Positions 12,865 to 22,110 of a DNA stretch of 35,875 nucleotides are shown one piece after another. This DNA is from Actinokineospora enzanensis DSM 44649 (GTDB lineage: Bacteria > Actinomycetota > Actinomycetes > Mycobacteriales > Pseudonocardiaceae). The notes under the pieces were generated by a model. It searched no databases, was not told where the DNA came from, and saw only the letters and a list, made by a program, of their open reading frames with translations. How positions within the stretch are numbered: position 1 is the stretch's first letter; each line of letters opens with the position of its first letter. A program made the position numbers and the translations under genes. The stretch lies in contig NZ_KB894423.1 of the NCBI RefSeq assembly GCF_000374445.1, positions 1 to 35,875 of the forward strand. The letters are read 5' to 3'.

Positions 12865-13659
12865 TCACCCGATGGTGGAAGGTGCTTTCCGGACACCCGC
12901 GGCCAGTTCCACGGCGAGGTCGCGGACTCCGGTGACGCCTTCCGCCGCGCGGGTGACGAAGGCCGACCCCACGATCACCGCGTCGGCGAAGGCGGCGACC
13001 TCGGCCGCCTGCGCGCCCGAGCGCACGCCCAGGCCCACGCCGATCGGCAGGGAGGTGTGCGCGCGGGTGCGGGACACCAGGCCCTCCGCCAGGCTGCCCA
13101 CCTGGTCGCGGGCGCCGGTGACGCCCATGACGGCGGTGGCGTAGACGAAGCCGGAGGAGGCGGCGACGGTCAGCGCGATGCGTTCCTCCGACGACGACGG
13201 TGCGACCAGGAAGATGCGGTCCAGTCCGTGCGCGGTGGAGGCCTCCACCCAGTCGGCGGCCTCGTCCGGGATCAGGTCCGGGGTGATGATGCCCAGGCCG
13301 CCCGCCGCCGAGAGGTCGCGGGCGAAGGCGTCGACGCCGTAGCGGTGGACCGGGTTCCAGTAGGTCATCACGACCGCCTGGCCGCCCGCCGCCGCCACCG
13401 CCTCGACGGTGGTGAACAGGTCGCGCAGGCGGAAGCCCGCGCGCAGGGCGGTCTCGGCGGCGGCCTGGATGACCGGGCCGTCCATCACCGGGTCGGAGTA
13501 CGGGACGCCGACCTCGACCAGGTCGCAGCCCGCGTCGATCATGCCGCGCAGCAGCTCCACCGACTCCGGCACGGTGGGGAACCCGGCGGGCAGGTAGCCG
13601 ATGAGCGCTCCCCGGCCTTCCGCGCGGGTGCGCTCGAACAGCGGGTCAAGCCTGCCCAT
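12865..13659 (-). CDS. trpA: Tryptophan synthase alpha subunit
   Basis: The 264-residue TIM-barrel subunit cleaves indole-3-glycerol phosphate to indole and glyceraldehyde 3-phosphate and channels indole to TrpB. The catalytic pair is visible: Glu49 and Asp60 in LVEVGVPYSDPVMDGP. The phosphate-binding end (GIGVGLGVRSG, ADAVIVGSAFV) is also present. The ATG at 13659 (MGRLDPLF) forms a TGATG junction with the end of trpB, overlapping by one base. The frame stays open upstream through trpB, but that is a shadow and not a fusion. Length is normal for the family. Confidence 0.97.
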   Translation of the reverse strand: MGRLDPLFERTRAEGRGALIGYLPAGFPTVPESVELLRGMIDAGCDLVEVGVPYSDPVMDGPVIQAAAETALRAGFRLRDLFTTVEAVAAAGGQAVVMTYWNPVHRYGVDAFARDLSAAGGLGIITPDLIPDEAADWVEASTAHGLDRIFLVAPSSSEERIALTVAASSGFVYATAVMGVTGARDQVGSLAEGLVSRTRAHTSLPIGVGLGVRSGAQAAEVAAFADAVIVGSAFVTRAAEGVTGVRDLAVELAAGVRKAPSTIG

Positions 13660-14927
13660 CAGGACTCCTCCGTGCCTCGCGGGCCATCCGCGCCGCCGTC
13701 CTCGTAGAAGCCGAAGTACTTCGCGGCCGTGTCCATGTCCTTGTCGCCGCGCCCGGAGAGGTTGACCAGAATGTGGCCCTCCGGCCCCAGTTCCTGGCCC
13801 AGCTTGAGCGCTCCCGCGAGCGCGTGCGCGGACTCGATGGCCGGGATGATGCCCTCGGTCCGCGACAGCAGCCGGAACGCGTGCATGGCCTCGTCGTCGG
13901 TCACCGAGCGGTACTCCGCGCGGGCGGTGTCCTTCAGCCAGGCGTGTTCCGGGCCGACGCCCGGGTAGTCCAGGCCCGCCGAGATCGAGTACGCCTCGAT
14001 GGTCTGCCCGTCCTCGTCCTGCAGCAGGTAGGACAGCGCGCCGTGCAGCATGCCGGGGGTGCCCTCGCTGAGCGTGGCGCCGTGTTCGCCGGTCTCGATG
14101 CCCTTGCCGCCGGGTTCGATGCCGACCAGGCGCACCTCCGGGTCGTCGATGAACCCGTGGAAGATGCCGATGGCGTTGGACCCGCCGCCGACGCACGCGG
14201 TGACCACGTCGGGCAGGCGGCCGGTCAGCTCCAGGAACTGGGCGCGCGCCTCGGCGCCGATGACCTTGTGGAAGTTGCGCACCATGACCGGGAACGGGTG
14301 TCCGCCCGCGGCCGTGCCGAGCAGGTAGTGCGTGGTGTCCACATTGGTCACCCAGTCGCGCAGCGCCTCGTTGATGGCGTCCTTGAGCGTGCGTGAGCCG
14401 GACTTCACCGGGATGACCTCGGCGCCGAGCAGCTTCATCCTGGCCACGTTGAGCGCCTGCCGCTCGGTGTCGACCTCGCCCATGTAGACCACGCACTCCA
14501 GGCCCATGAGCGCACACGCGGTGGCGGTGGCGACGCCGTGCTGGCCCGCGCCGGTCTCCGCGATGACCCGCTTCTTGCCCATGCGCTTGGTGAGCAACGC
14601 CTGGCCCAGCACGTTGTTGATCTTGTGCGAGCCGGTGTGGTTGAGGTCCTCGCGCTTGAGGAACACCCGCGCGCCGCCCGCGTGCTCGGCGAACCGGGGC
14701 GCCTCGGTGAGCAGCGACGGCCGACCGGCGTAGTCGCGCAGCAGCCGGGTGAACTCGTCGGTGAACTCGGGGTCCAGCCGGGCCTTGTCGTACTCGGCGG
14801 ACAGCTCGTCCAGCGCCCCGATCAGCGCCTCCGGCATGAACCGGCCACCGTACGGGCCGAAGTGGCCGCGGTTGTCCGGGTCATGCGGGCCGGGCTTGTG
14901 CGGGTCGGTGCCGCGTTCGTCGGTCAC
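13659..14927 (-). CDS. trpB: Tryptophan synthase beta subunit
   Basis: This 422-residue PLP enzyme condenses indole with serine to give tryptophan. The N-terminal [13 protein letters not shown] block is typical. PLP is bound by Lys102 in HTGSHKINN, and the cofactor phosphate by the GGGSNA loop. The [23 protein letters not shown] and [12 protein letters not shown] blocks are all present. The GTG at 14927 ([11 protein letters not shown]) is chosen because it overlaps the trpC stop in a GTGA junction; the longer open frame up to 15740 reads through trpC out of frame. It works as a complex with TrpA. Confidence 0.97.
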   Translation of the reverse strand: MTDERGTDPHKPGPHDPDNRGHFGPYGGRFMPEALIGALDELSAEYDKARLDPEFTDEFTRLLRDYAGRPSLLTEAPRFAEHAGGARVFLKREDLNHTGSHKINNVLGQALLTKRMGKKRVIAETGAGQHGVATATACALMGLECVVYMGEVDTERQALNVARMKLLGAEVIPVKSGSRTLKDAINEALRDWVTNVDTTHYLLGTAAGGHPFPVMVRNFHKVIGAEARAQFLELTGRLPDVVTACVGGGSNAIGIFHGFIDDPEVRLVGIEPGGKGIETGEHGATLSEGTPGMLHGALSYLLQDEDGQTIEAYSISAGLDYPGVGPEHAWLKDTARAEYRSVTDDEAMHAFRLLSRTEGIIPAIESAHALAGALKLGQELGPEGHILVNLSGRGDKDMDTAAKYFGFYEDGGADGPRGTEES

Positions 14928-15733
14928 CGGCCCGGCCTCGGGCAGGCCGGGTGCGAGCCCGCGGTGACCAGCTGCACCAGCGCCGCCTTGGGGTCGTCCG
15001 TGGCGACCAGGCCCTCGCCGACCAGCACCGCGTCGGCGCCCGCGCCCGCGTAGGTCATCAGGTCGCTGGGGCCGCGCACGCCGGACTCGGCGATCTTCAC
15101 CGTCTCGAACGGCAGCCCGGGCGCCAGCCTGCCGAACACGTCCCGGTCGACCTCCAGGGTGTGCAGGTTGCGCGCGTTGATGCCGATGACCTTGGCGCCC
15201 GCCTCCAGCGCGCGGTCGGCCTCCTCGGCGGTGTGCACCTCGACCAGCGCCGTCATGCCCAGCGACTCGACCCGGTCCAGCAGCGACGCCAGCGCGTTCT
15301 GCTCCAGCGCGGCCACGATCAGCAGCACCAGGTCGGCGCCGTGCGCGCGGGCCTCGTGCACCTGGTAGGGGCCGACCACGAAGTCCTTGCGCAGCAACGG
15401 GACGTCGACCTGGACGCGGACCGCGTCCAGGTCGGCCAGCGAGCCGCCGAAGCGCCGCTGCTCGGTCAGCACGCTGATCACCCGCGCGCCCGCGGCCTCG
15501 TAGTCCTTGGCCAGCGCCGCCGGGTCGACGATCGCGGCCAGCTCGCCCTTGGACGGGCTGCGCCGCTTGACCTCGGCGATCACGCCGACGTCCGAGCCGC
15601 GCAGCGCGGTCATCGCGTCCCGCGGCGCGGGTGCCTTGGCCGCCAGCTCCTTGATCGTGTCGAAGGGGACGGCCGCCTCCCGCGCGGCGAGGTCTTCCCG
15701 GACACCGTCGATGATCGAGTCCAGAATGCTCAT
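14924..15733 (-). CDS. trpC: Indole-3-glycerol phosphate synthase
   Basis: The 269-residue enzyme closes the indole ring of CdRP, the fourth step of tryptophan synthesis. Catalytic regions visible are [13 protein letters not shown] (Glu54, Lys56 and Lys62), [22 protein letters not shown] and [10 protein letters not shown], ending with the phosphate-binding [11 protein letters not shown]. It is monofunctional: no TrpF domain is fused to it, unlike E. coli TrpC. A 113-bp gap separates it from the upstream membrane-protein gene, so an internal promoter is possible. The ATG at 15733 begins the usual [11 protein letters not shown] sequence. Confidence 0.97.
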   Translation of the reverse strand: MSILDSIIDGVREDLAAREAAVPFDTIKELAAKAPAPRDAMTALRGSDVGVIAEVKRRSPSKGELAAIVDPAALAKDYEAAGARVISVLTEQRRFGGSLADLDAVRVQVDVPLLRKDFVVGPYQVHEARAHGADLVLLIVAALEQNALASLLDRVESLGMTALVEVHTAEEADRALEAGAKVIGINARNLHTLEVDRDVFGRLAPGLPFETVKIAESGVRGPSDLMTYAGAGADAVLVGEGLVATDDPKAALVQLVTAGSHPACPRPGR

Positions 15734-15846
15734 TCAGCACCCCGGACCGATGTCTGCCTGGTGTAGTCCCTCACAACCACTGCCCCTTCCCGCCGAATTG
15801 ATGCTAACTCCGGCCCCCGGCGCCCCCCGGCACCGGGTCCCTGGCG

Positions 15847-16371
15847 TCAACGGTCCGCGACCGTGGGGTCCTCTCCCTCCGACAACGCCTGCCACAGGTC
15901 CTGTTCGCCGCGCGCGGTCTCCTTGGCCGCGCCCGGACTGCGGTACCGGCCGCCGAGCCGGGGCATCCGGTGCCCGCGCCACACCAGCGCGACGGCGGCC
16001 GCGAGCAGCAGCACACCGCCCAGCACGGCGAGCGCGCGCCCGCCGAAGGCGTCGGTGTCGGTGTGCCGGAACAGGCCCGTCCACACCGGGACGGCGCCCG
16101 CGGGCACCAGCACCACGCCCACCACTCTCCGCCATGTTCCGCTCACCGCGAGCACGCCCGCCACCGCGGCGAGCGCGAACACCGCCAGCGGCACCAGTTC
16201 CGGGGCGAAATCACCCCCGGGGACGTCCACGCTGGTCGTGACGCCGGTACCCGGTCTGCTCCGAACGGCCGTCCCCCAGGGCAGCCGGGCGGCGCCCCAG
16301 AGCGCCGCGGCGGCCGCCGGGAGCAGCACCGCGACCATCCACAGTGGACGGCGCGAGCCCGGTTCAGCCAT
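15847..16371 (-). CDS. Trp-operon associated membrane protein (TIGR02234-like)
   Basis: A 174-residue protein with about four hydrophobic segments (near residues 11-27, 57-77, 83-101 and 112-131), a periplasmic-side loop between the first two, and a charged cytoplasmic tail. Its place between trpE and trpC, its length and its topology match the actinobacterial Trp_oprn_chp family, as with Rv1610 in Mycobacterium tuberculosis. The function is unknown; tryptophan or precursor transport is only a guess. The ATG at 16371 overlaps the end of trpE by eight bases (ATGGCTGA), so translation is probably coupled. Confidence 0.88.
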   Translation of the reverse strand: MAEPGSRRPLWMVAVLLPAAAAALWGAARLPWGTAVRSRPGTGVTTSVDVPGGDFAPELVPLAVFALAAVAGVLAVSGTWRRVVGVVLVPAGAVPVWTGLFRHTDTDAFGGRALAVLGGVLLLAAAVALVWRGHRMPRLGGRYRSPGAAKETARGEQDLWQALSEGEDPTVADR

Positions 16372-17920
16372 GCGTGCCCGCGGCCGGTCGCAGGGTGGCG
16401 GCGATGGCCACGGCGGCCAGCACCGCGCCCGCCTTGTTCACGCACTCGGTGTCCTCGGCGGCGGGCACCGAGTCGGCCACGATCCCGGCCCCCGCCTGCA
16501 CGTAGGCGACGCCGTCGCGGACCAGCGCGGTGCGGATGGCGATCGCGGTGTCGCCGTCGCCCGCGAAGTCCAGGTAGCCGACGACGCCGCCGTAGAGGCC
16601 GCGCCGGGTGGGCTCCAGCTCCTCGATCAGCTCCATGGCGCGCGGCTTGGGCGCGCCGGACAGGGTGCCCGCCGGGAAGCAGGCGGCGACCGCGTCGAAG
16701 GCCATCATGCCCTCCAGCAGCTCGCCGCTGACCGTGGACACGATGTGCATGACGTGGCTGTAGCGCTCGACCCGGAAGAAGTCGTTGACGTGCACCGAGC
16801 CGGGCTTGCAGACCCGGCCGAGGTCGTTGCGGGCCAGGTCGACCAGCATGACGTGCTCGGCGCGCTCCTTCTCGTCGGCGAGGAGGTCCTTCTCCAGGAT
16901 CTCGTCCTCCTCGGGGTCGACGCCGCGCCAGCGGGTGCCCGCGATGGGGTGCGTGGTGGCCCGGCCGTCGCGCACGGTGACCAGGGCCTCCGGGCTGGCG
17001 CCGACGATGCTGAAGCCGTCCAGCCGGAGCAGGTACATGTACGGGCTCGGGTTGGTCGTCCGGAGCACCCGGTAGATGTCCAGCGGGTCGGCGTCGGTGG
17101 CCATCTCGAACCGCTGCGACACCACCACCTGGAACGCCTCGCCCGCCCGGATGGCCTCCTTGGCGGTGAGCACGGCCCGCTCGAAGTCCTCGGGCGTGCG
17201 CCTGCGGGTGTACTCCGGGCGCGGCCGGTCGAACACCGCGACCGTGGACTCGGCGGGCGCGCGCAGGTCGGCGACCATGGCGTCCAGCCGGGCCAACGCG
17301 TCGTCGTAGGCGGCGTCGACCCGTTCCGGCGAGTCGTCCCAGTTCACCGCGTTGGCGATGAGCGAGATGGTGCCCTCGTGGTGGTCGAGCGCGGCCAGGT
17401 CGGTGGCCAGCAGCATGACCAGCTCGGGGGTGTGCAGGTCGTCCTCGGTCAGCTCGGGCAGCCGTTCCAGCCTGCGCACGGCGTCGTAGCCGATGTAGCC
17501 GACCATGCCGCCGGTCAGCGGCGGCAGGCCGGGCAGCGGCTCGGTGTGCAGCAGGCGGACGGTCTCCCGCAGGGCGGCGAGCGGGTCGCCGCCGGTGGGC
17601 AGGCCGACCGGCGGGGTGCCGGTCCAGCGCGCCTCGCCGTCGACGGCGGTGAGCGCGGCGGCGCTGCGCACGCCGACGAACGACCAGCGGGACCAGGAGC
17701 GGCCGTGCTCGGCGGACTCCAGCAGGAAGGTGCCGGACCGGTGGCCCGCGAGCTTGCGGTAGACCCCGATGGGGGTCTCGGCGTCGGCCCAGACGCGGCG
17801 GACGACCGGGATGACGCGGCGGTCCGCGGCCAGCGCGTGGAACTCTTCGCGGCTGGGGGTTACCTCGCCCAGCCCTGCCGTGGCCGTGGGCCGCGGGTGG
17901 ACTCCGATCGCGCTCACCAT
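16364..17920 (-). CDS. trpE: Anthranilate synthase component I
   Basis: The 518-residue enzyme converts chorismate to anthranilate, the committed step of tryptophan synthesis. The N-terminal [16 protein letters not shown] segment carries the LLES motif that binds the feedback inhibitor tryptophan. The catalytic domain has [13 protein letters not shown], the [13 protein letters not shown] block, and [20 protein letters not shown]. No glutaminase partner (trpG) or trpD lies in the window; they are presumably elsewhere. The ATG at 17920 ([11 protein letters not shown]) gives the normal N-terminus; the open frame to 18106 overlaps a divergent regulator and has no support. The short upstream region has no Trp-rich leader peptide, so classical attenuation is not seen. 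Confidence 0.96.
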   Translation of the reverse strand: MVSAIGVHPRPTATAGLGEVTPSREEFHALAADRRVIPVVRRVWADAETPIGVYRKLAGHRSGTFLLESAEHGRSWSRWSFVGVRSAAALTAVDGEARWTGTPPVGLPTGGDPLAALRETVRLLHTEPLPGLPPLTGGMVGYIGYDAVRRLERLPELTEDDLHTPELVMLLATDLAALDHHEGTISLIANAVNWDDSPERVDAAYDDALARLDAMVADLRAPAESTVAVFDRPRPEYTRRRTPEDFERAVLTAKEAIRAGEAFQVVVSQRFEMATDADPLDIYRVLRTTNPSPYMYLLRLDGFSIVGASPEALVTVRDGRATTHPIAGTRWRGVDPEEDEILEKDLLADEKERAEHVMLVDLARNDLGRVCKPGSVHVNDFFRVERYSHVMHIVSTVSGELLEGMMAFDAVAACFPAGTLSGAPKPRAMELIEELEPTRRGLYGGVVGYLDFAGDGDTAIAIRTALVRDGVAYVQAGAGIVADSVPAAEDTECVNKAGAVLAAVAIAATLRPAAGTHG

Positions 17921-17967
17921 GGGGCCATTCTGCCGCCTGCCGTCGTTCACCCGGACGGCCGGTCGAT

Positions 17968-17981
17968 TCAACAGGTGTTGA
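17968..17981. promoter_or_regulatory. Inverted repeat between trpE and tetR, candidate TetR operator
   Basis: TCAACA-GG-TGTTGA is an inverted repeat with six-base arms and a two-base centre. It lies in the 91-bp gap between the divergently transcribed trpE and the TetR-family gene starting at 18012. TetR regulators usually bind such palindromes in front of their own gene. The site is 31 bases before the tetR start and 48 before trpE, so binding could affect both genes. Its role is inferred from position and symmetry only. Confidence 0.5.
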
Positions 17982-18011
17982 GTTCTGCTGCCGGTGGTCC
18001 ATGATGGGGCG

Positions 18012-18617
18012 GTGACCACGGAGAACGGGGAGCGGCGGCGCGGGCGACGGCCGGGCGGTACCGACACCCGCACGGCCCTGCTGGATGCGGCCCGTGAGGT
18101 TTTCACCGAACAGGGCTACGACGGGGCGACGGTGCGCTCGATCGCCCGCCGGGCCGGGGTGGACGCGGCGATGGTGAACCACTGGTTCGGCGGGAAGGAG
18201 TCGCTGTTCACCGAGGCGGTGCTGCACCTGCCGTTCAACCCGCGCGACCGGATCGCGGCGCTGCTCGCCGACGGCGACACCACGTCGCTTGGCGAGCGGC
18301 TGGTGCGCACGTTCCTGACGATCTGGGACGCGCACGACGGCGGGATCTTCACCGCGATGATCAGGAGTGTCGCCGCGCACGAGCGGGTGGCCGCCGCGCT
18401 GCAGGAGTTCTTCCACCACAACGTGTTCGGCCAGCTGGCCGGGGTGGCCAGGGACAGCCCGGACCTGCGCGCGAACCTGGTGGCCGCGCAGATGATCGGG
18501 CTGGGGATGTTGCGGTATGTGGCCCACTTCGAGCCGTTGACCGACGCCGGGGTGGAGGTGCTGGTCAAGGCCGTCGGGCCGACGGTGCAGCGCTACCTGA
18601 CCGGGGCGATCGGGTGA
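18012..18617 (+). CDS. TetR-family transcriptional regulator
   Basis: About 201 residues. The N-terminal helix-turn-helix is clear: [48 protein letters not shown]. The C-terminal ligand domain resembles the TetR_C_16-type group and is related to the second TetR at 20145 (shared [20 protein letters not shown] and the LRYV...EPL...GV region). The ligand is unknown. The GTG at 18012 is taken as start; an alternative GTG at 17994 adds six residues. A palindrome upstream may be its operator and may extend control to the divergent trpE. Confidence 0.88.
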   Translation: MTTENGERRRGRRPGGTDTRTALLDAAREVFTEQGYDGATVRSIARRAGVDAAMVNHWFGGKESLFTEAVLHLPFNPRDRIAALLADGDTTSLGERLVRTFLTIWDAHDGGIFTAMIRSVAAHERVAAALQEFFHHNVFGQLAGVARDSPDLRANLVAAQMIGLGMLRYVAHFEPLTDAGVEVLVKAVGPTVQRYLTGAIG

Positions 18618-18623
18618 TCGGGC

Positions 18624-18959
18624 TCAGAGCAGGTCTCGGTCGTCGAAGCAGGTGTGGGCGCCGGTGTGACAGGCCGGGCCGGTCTGCTCGACGGTGAGCA
18701 GGACCGTGTCGCCGTCGCAGTCCAGCCGTACCGAGTGGACCTTCTGGGTGTGGCCGGAGGTCTCGCCCTTGACCCAGAGCTCCTGACGGCTGCGCGAGAA
18801 GTAGGTGCCCTTGCGCGTGCTGAGCGTCAGGTGCAGCGCCTCGTCGTTCATCCACGCGACCATCAGCACCTCCCCCGTGCCGTGCTCCTGCACGACCGCG
18901 CAGACCAATCCGTCGGCGTTGCGCTTGAGGCGGGCGGCGATCGCGGGGTCGAGCGTCAC
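18624..18959 (-). CDS. hisI: Phosphoribosyl-AMP cyclohydrolase
   Basis: The 111-residue enzyme opens the adenine ring of phosphoribosyl-AMP, the third step of histidine synthesis. Signature blocks: [20 protein letters not shown] at 53-72, DCDGD at 80-84 (metal-binding Asp80, Asp82, Asp84) and the zinc cysteines C81, C97 and C104. No HisE domain is fused, so the pyrophosphohydrolase must be encoded elsewhere, as is usual in actinobacteria. The GTG at 18959 overlaps the stop of the upstream membrane-protein gene (GTGA). Confidence 0.96.
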   Translation of the reverse strand: MTLDPAIAARLKRNADGLVCAVVQEHGTGEVLMVAWMNDEALHLTLSTRKGTYFSRSRQELWVKGETSGHTQKVHSVRLDCDGDTVLLTVEQTGPACHTGAHTCFDDRDLL

Positions 18960-19318
18960 GGGGTGCCTTTCTGGAAGAACTCACGGGCCGGTTTGGTGAG
19001 CAGCAGCACGGCGGCGTAGCAATGCGCGGCCGCCAGGATCCCGGAGGCGATCCGGTAGAGCACGGGCAGGTCGCCCAACGCGAACAGCGCGTGGGCCAGC
19101 GCGGCGAAGATGACGTACGCCAGCACGACTTTGCGCACCAGCCGCAGACCGGTGTGGACGCTGACGGCGCTGAGCAGGCCCACCAGGCCCAGGCCGATCG
19201 GGAACGTCAGCACGTCCAGGTCGTGCGGGGTCCGGGTGAGGCCGAGGCCGACGAACGCCAGCGCCGCCACCACCAGGATCACCGTGGTGACGCGGATCTC
19301 CAGCGGGCGGGCGGTCAC
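18956..19318 (-). CDS. Four-helix membrane protein in the hisF-hisI operon
   Basis: A 120-residue protein with four predicted membrane helices (about 10-26, 38-58, 64-81, 88-107) and short charged ends. I recognise no named family. It sits between hisF and hisI with GTGA four-base overlaps at both ends, so all three are almost certainly cotranscribed and translationally coupled. A link to histidine metabolism, such as transport or membrane localisation, is suggested only by this position. The start is GTG at 19318. Confidence 0.85.
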   Translation of the reverse strand: MTARPLEIRVTTVILVVAALAFVGLGLTRTPHDLDVLTFPIGLGLVGLLSAVSVHTGLRLVRKVVLAYVIFAALAHALFALGDLPVLYRIASGILAAAHCYAAVLLLTKPAREFFQKGTP

Positions 19319-20088
19319 CGGACCTCCACCCCGGCCGCGCGCAGGGTCTCCTTGACCTCGGGGATGCGCAACTGTCCGAAGTGGAACACGCTGGCCGCCA
19401 GCACCGCGTCCGCCCCCTCGGCGACCGCGGGCGGGAAGTGCGACAGGTCGCCCGCGCCGCCGCTGGCGATCAGCGGCACGTCCACCCTGGCCCGCACCAT
19501 CCTGATCAGCTCAAGGTCGAAGCCTGCCTTGGTGCCGTCGGCGTCCATCGAGTTCAGCAGGATCTCGCCGACGCCCAGCTCCTGCCCCCGGGCGGCCCAC
19601 TCGACCGCGTCGATGCCGGTGCCCCGGCGGCCGCCGTGCGTGGTCACCTCGAAACCGGAGGGGGTGGGCGCCGAGTCCGCGGGCACCCGGCGGGCGTCGA
19701 CCGACAGCACGACGCACTGCGCGCCGTAGCGTCGGGAAGCCTCGCCGAGGAACTCCGGGCGGGCGATCGCGGCGGTGTTGATGCCGACCTTGTCCGCGCC
19801 CGCACGCAGCAGGCGGTCGATGTCCTCCACCGTGCGGACGCCGCCGCCGACGGTGAGCGGGATGAACACCTGCTCCGCGGTGCGGCGGACCACGTCGAAC
19901 GTGGTCTCCCGGTCCGATGAGGACGCGGTGACGTCGAGGAACGTCAGCTCGTCCGCGCCCTCCGCGTCGTAGGCGGCGGCCAGCTCGACCGGGTCGCCCG
20001 CGTCGACCAGGTCGGTGAAGTTGACGCCCTTGACCACCCGGCCCGCGTCGACGTCGAGGCAGGGGATCACGCGGACCGCTACTGACAT
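19315..20088 (-). CDS. hisF: Imidazole glycerol phosphate synthase, cyclase subunit
   Basis: The 257-residue TIM-barrel subunit uses ammonia from HisH to turn PRFAR into imidazole glycerol phosphate and AICAR. Visible features: the N-terminal [18 protein letters not shown] with catalytic Asp12, [23 protein letters not shown], the LSVDAR block holding the second catalytic Asp, and [11 protein letters not shown]. The phosphate site IASGGAG follows. The ATG at 20088 gives the standard N-terminus; codons up to 20130 are open but unsupported. The 3' end overlaps the membrane-protein gene. HisH is at 29947, about 9 kb away, so the two subunits are not adjacent. Confidence 0.97.
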   Translation of the reverse strand: MSVAVRVIPCLDVDAGRVVKGVNFTDLVDAGDPVELAAAYDAEGADELTFLDVTASSSDRETTFDVVRRTAEQVFIPLTVGGGVRTVEDIDRLLRAGADKVGINTAAIARPEFLGEASRRYGAQCVVLSVDARRVPADSAPTPSGFEVTTHGGRRGTGIDAVEWAARGQELGVGEILLNSMDADGTKAGFDLELIRMVRARVDVPLIASGGAGDLSHFPPAVAEGADAVLAASVFHFGQLRIPEVKETLRAAGVEVR

Positions 20089-20144
20089 GCCCCCGAGCCT
20101 ACGGGGCGGCGATACTGGGGCGTCGAGCACGAGGGGGGAAGCTC

Positions 20145-20735
20145 ATGACCAGGTCCGGGCGCCGACCGGGACCGACCGCGACCCGGGCGGACATCCTGGC
20201 CGCCGCGCGCGCCCAGTTCGGCGCGCACGGCTACCGGGGCGCCACGATCCGCGGCATCGCCGCCGAGGCCGGGGTGAACCCGGCGCTGATCCACCACTTC
20301 TTCGGCAGCAAGGAACAGGTGTTCGTGGCCGCGCTCGACCTGCCGGTCCGGCCGGACGTGGTGCTGGCGACGGTCATGGACGGGCCCCGGGAGCGGACCG
20401 GGGAGCGGCTGCTGCGGCTGTTCCTCGGCCTGTGGTCGGCACCGGAGTCGTCGCGGTCGTTCCTGGCGCTGCTCCGGTCGGTGTCGAGCAACGAACAGGC
20501 GGCCGGGATGCTGCGGCAGTTCCTGGAGCGGGCGGTGGTGGCCCGGGTCGCGCAGGCGTTGGATGTGCCGCCGTTGCGGGCTACCGCGCTGGCGGCGCAT
20601 CTGCTGGGGTTGGCGATGGCACGGTATGTGGTCCGGGTGGAGCCGTTGGCGTCGGCCGGTGAGGACGAGGTCGTGGCGTTGGTGGCGCCGGTACTCCAGC
20701 AGTACCTGATCGAGTCCACTGTGGATGAACAGTAG
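20145..20735 (+). CDS. TetR-family transcriptional regulator
   Basis: The 196-residue protein has a typical helix-turn-helix (TRADILAAARAQFGAHGYRGATIRGIAAEAGVNPALIHHFFGSKEQVF) and a TetR_C_16-like C-terminal domain. It is clearly related to the TetR at 18012, and the pair brackets the hisF-hisI block. It is transcribed away from hisF. I see no clean palindrome in the 56-bp divergent gap. Targets may include the ABC exporter at 21391-22838 on the same strand, but this is inference. ATG start at 20145; the GGGGGGAAGC tract just upstream can serve as ribosome site. Confidence 0.88.
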   Translation: MTRSGRRPGPTATRADILAAARAQFGAHGYRGATIRGIAAEAGVNPALIHHFFGSKEQVFVAALDLPVRPDVVLATVMDGPRERTGERLLRLFLGLWSAPESSRSFLALLRSVSSNEQAAGMLRQFLERAVVARVAQALDVPPLRATALAAHLLGLAMARYVVRVEPLASAGEDEVVALVAPVLQQYLIESTVDEQ

Positions 20736-20772
20736 GGCTTCGGTCACCGCCCTGGCCCTCGGCCTGGAAAGC

Positions 20773-21291
20773 TCAAGCCAACCGGTGTACCAGGCCGTCC
20801 AGGATGTCCGACATCTCCACCAGGAGTGCCTTGCCCGCCACCCGGACCTCCTCCAGCTGAAGATCCCGGTCCACCAACGCCGCCGCGCGTCCCTCCGGCC
20901 CCTTCCACCGCCGCTGCGCGCGGCGTTCCAGGGCCGCCGCGCGACGCAGGAGAGTCAACGGGCGTTGATTCGCGCGGGCGATGTCGCGGCGTAACGGGAC
21001 CAGGGCCACCAGGACATGGTGGGTGGTGGTGCCGACGCCCAGGCCGAGCATCTCCTGGGCTTCCCTGGTGGGGTCGGCGAAGTCGGGGTCGGTGCTGAAC
21101 GCGTCGGCCACCAGGGTGAGGGCGGCGGTGGCGGTGCCGCCGGTGTCGAAGTCCGCGAGGACGGTCTCCCAGGCGTGGATACCGTCGCGGACGCGGGCGA
21201 GGAAGGTGTCGAGGGCGGGGTCCCCGCGCTCGACGCCGCGCACCGTGGCCAGGGTCCCGATCAGGGTGGCCAGGGTCGAGTCGGCGGTCAT
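20773..21291 (-). CDS. Hypothetical protein, alpha-helical
   Basis: About 172 residues, mostly predicted helix, rich in Ala, Leu and Arg, with no signal peptide or membrane segment. The C-terminal half is basic (LRRAAALERRAQRRWKGPEGR) and could form a coiled coil. I recognise no family. The ATG at 21291 (MTADSTLATL) is chosen because GGAGG lies seven bases upstream; the open frame to 21390 has no better site. It is divergent from the ABC exporter and converges on the TetR gene at 20145. A regulatory or accessory role for the exporter cannot be shown. Confidence 0.65.
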   Translation of the reverse strand: MTADSTLATLIGTLATVRGVERGDPALDTFLARVRDGIHAWETVLADFDTGGTATAALTLVADAFSTDPDFADPTREAQEMLGLGVGTTTHHVLVALVPLRRDIARANQRPLTLLRRAAALERRAQRRWKGPEGRAAALVDRDLQLEEVRVAGKALLVEMSDILDGLVHRLA

Positions 21292-21353
21292 CGAACCTCC
21301 GGGTCGTCGAGGGGTGATCACGCTAGGACCTCCGACCGCGAAACGTGAAGAGG

Positions 21354-21383
21354 TTGACGAACGGATCTCATCAAGCACAGAAT
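21354..21383 (+). promoter_or_regulatory. Candidate promoter of the ABC exporter operon
   Basis: TTGACG at 21354-21359 and CAGAAT at 21378-21383 are separated by 18 bases, a good -35/-10 spacing. The ATG of the ATPase gene at 21391 is only seven bases after the -10 box and no Shine-Dalgarno sequence precedes it, so the transcript may be leaderless. This is inferred from spacing only. Confidence 0.45.
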
Positions 21384-21390
21384 TAAACAC

Positions 21391-22110
21391 ATGGCTAATT
21401 CAGCGGTGGCGGCGACCGCGCTGCGGATCGCGCGCACCGGCCGTGACGTGCTGCGCGATGTCTCGTTCACGGTCCCGGCCTGCAGTGTGAACGGGTTGCT
21501 CGGACCCAGCGGCTGTGGGAAAACCACCCTTTTGCGCGCGATCATGGGTGTCCAGGCCGTCACGGCGGGTGTCGTCGAGGTGCTGGGCCACCCCGCCGGG
21601 CATCCGGGCCTGCGCCGCCGGATCGGTTACGCCACACAGACCCCGGCGGTCTACGCGGACCTCACCGTCGCGGAGTGCCTGCGGTACTTCGCCGCCGTGC
21701 TCGGCGCCCCGGCGACCGACGTCGACCGGGTGCTCGCCGACGTCGACCTGGCCGGGCAGCGGGACCGGCTGGTCGGCAGCCTGTCCGGGGGCCAGCGCGG
21801 CCGGGCGAGCCTGGCCGTCGCGCTGCTCGGCGAGCCCGAGCTGCTGGTGCTCGACGAGCCGACCGTGGGCCTGGACCCGGTGCTGCGCGAGGACCTGTGG
21901 TCGTTGTTCCACCGCCTCGCCGCGGCAGGCACCACGCTGATCGTCTCCAGCCACGTCATGGACGAGGCCGCCCGCTGCGACCGGCTGCTGATCCTGCGCG
22001 ACGGCACCGTGTTCGCCGACGACACACCTGACGGCCTGCGCGCCGCGACCGGCGAGACCGACCTGGAGCGGGCGTTCCTGCAGCTGGTCCGTGAACGGGA
22101 GACAGTGTGA
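21391..22110 (+). CDS. ABC transporter ATP-binding protein
   Basis: The 239-residue ATPase has Walker A GPSGCGKTT at 38-46, a Q-loop region (IGYATQTPAVYADLTV), the signature LSGGQ, Walker B LLVLDEPTVGLDP and the switch His in IVSSHVMDEA. It belongs to the DrrA/CcmA-like group that pairs with ABC-2 permeases and exports drugs, lipids or polysaccharides. It is cytosolic on the membrane with the permease encoded next; the genes overlap by four bases (GTGA). There is no Shine-Dalgarno before the ATG, consistent with a leaderless message. The substrate is unknown. Confidence 0.92.
   Translation: MANSAVAATALRIARTGRDVLRDVSFTVPACSVNGLLGPSGCGKTTLLRAIMGVQAVTAGVVEVLGHPAGHPGLRRRIGYATQTPAVYADLTVAECLRYFAAVLGAPATDVDRVLADVDLAGQRDRLVGSLSGGQRGRASLAVALLGEPELLVLDEPTVGLDPVLREDLWSLFHRLAAAGTTLIVSSHVMDEAARCDRLLILRDGTVFADDTPDGLRAATGETDLERAFLQLVRERETV

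Noticed and set aside
12865..15740. Apparent fusions of trpA with an upstream frame and of trpB with an upstream frame
   Set aside because: The extended parts read through trpB and trpC in the wrong frame. Each real gene has its own start in an overlap junction (TGATG, GTGA) and a normal family length.
17921..17993. Trp attenuator or T-box leader before trpE
   Set aside because: The gap is only 73-91 bp, with no Trp-codon leader peptide, no specifier loop pattern and no terminator/antiterminator pair.
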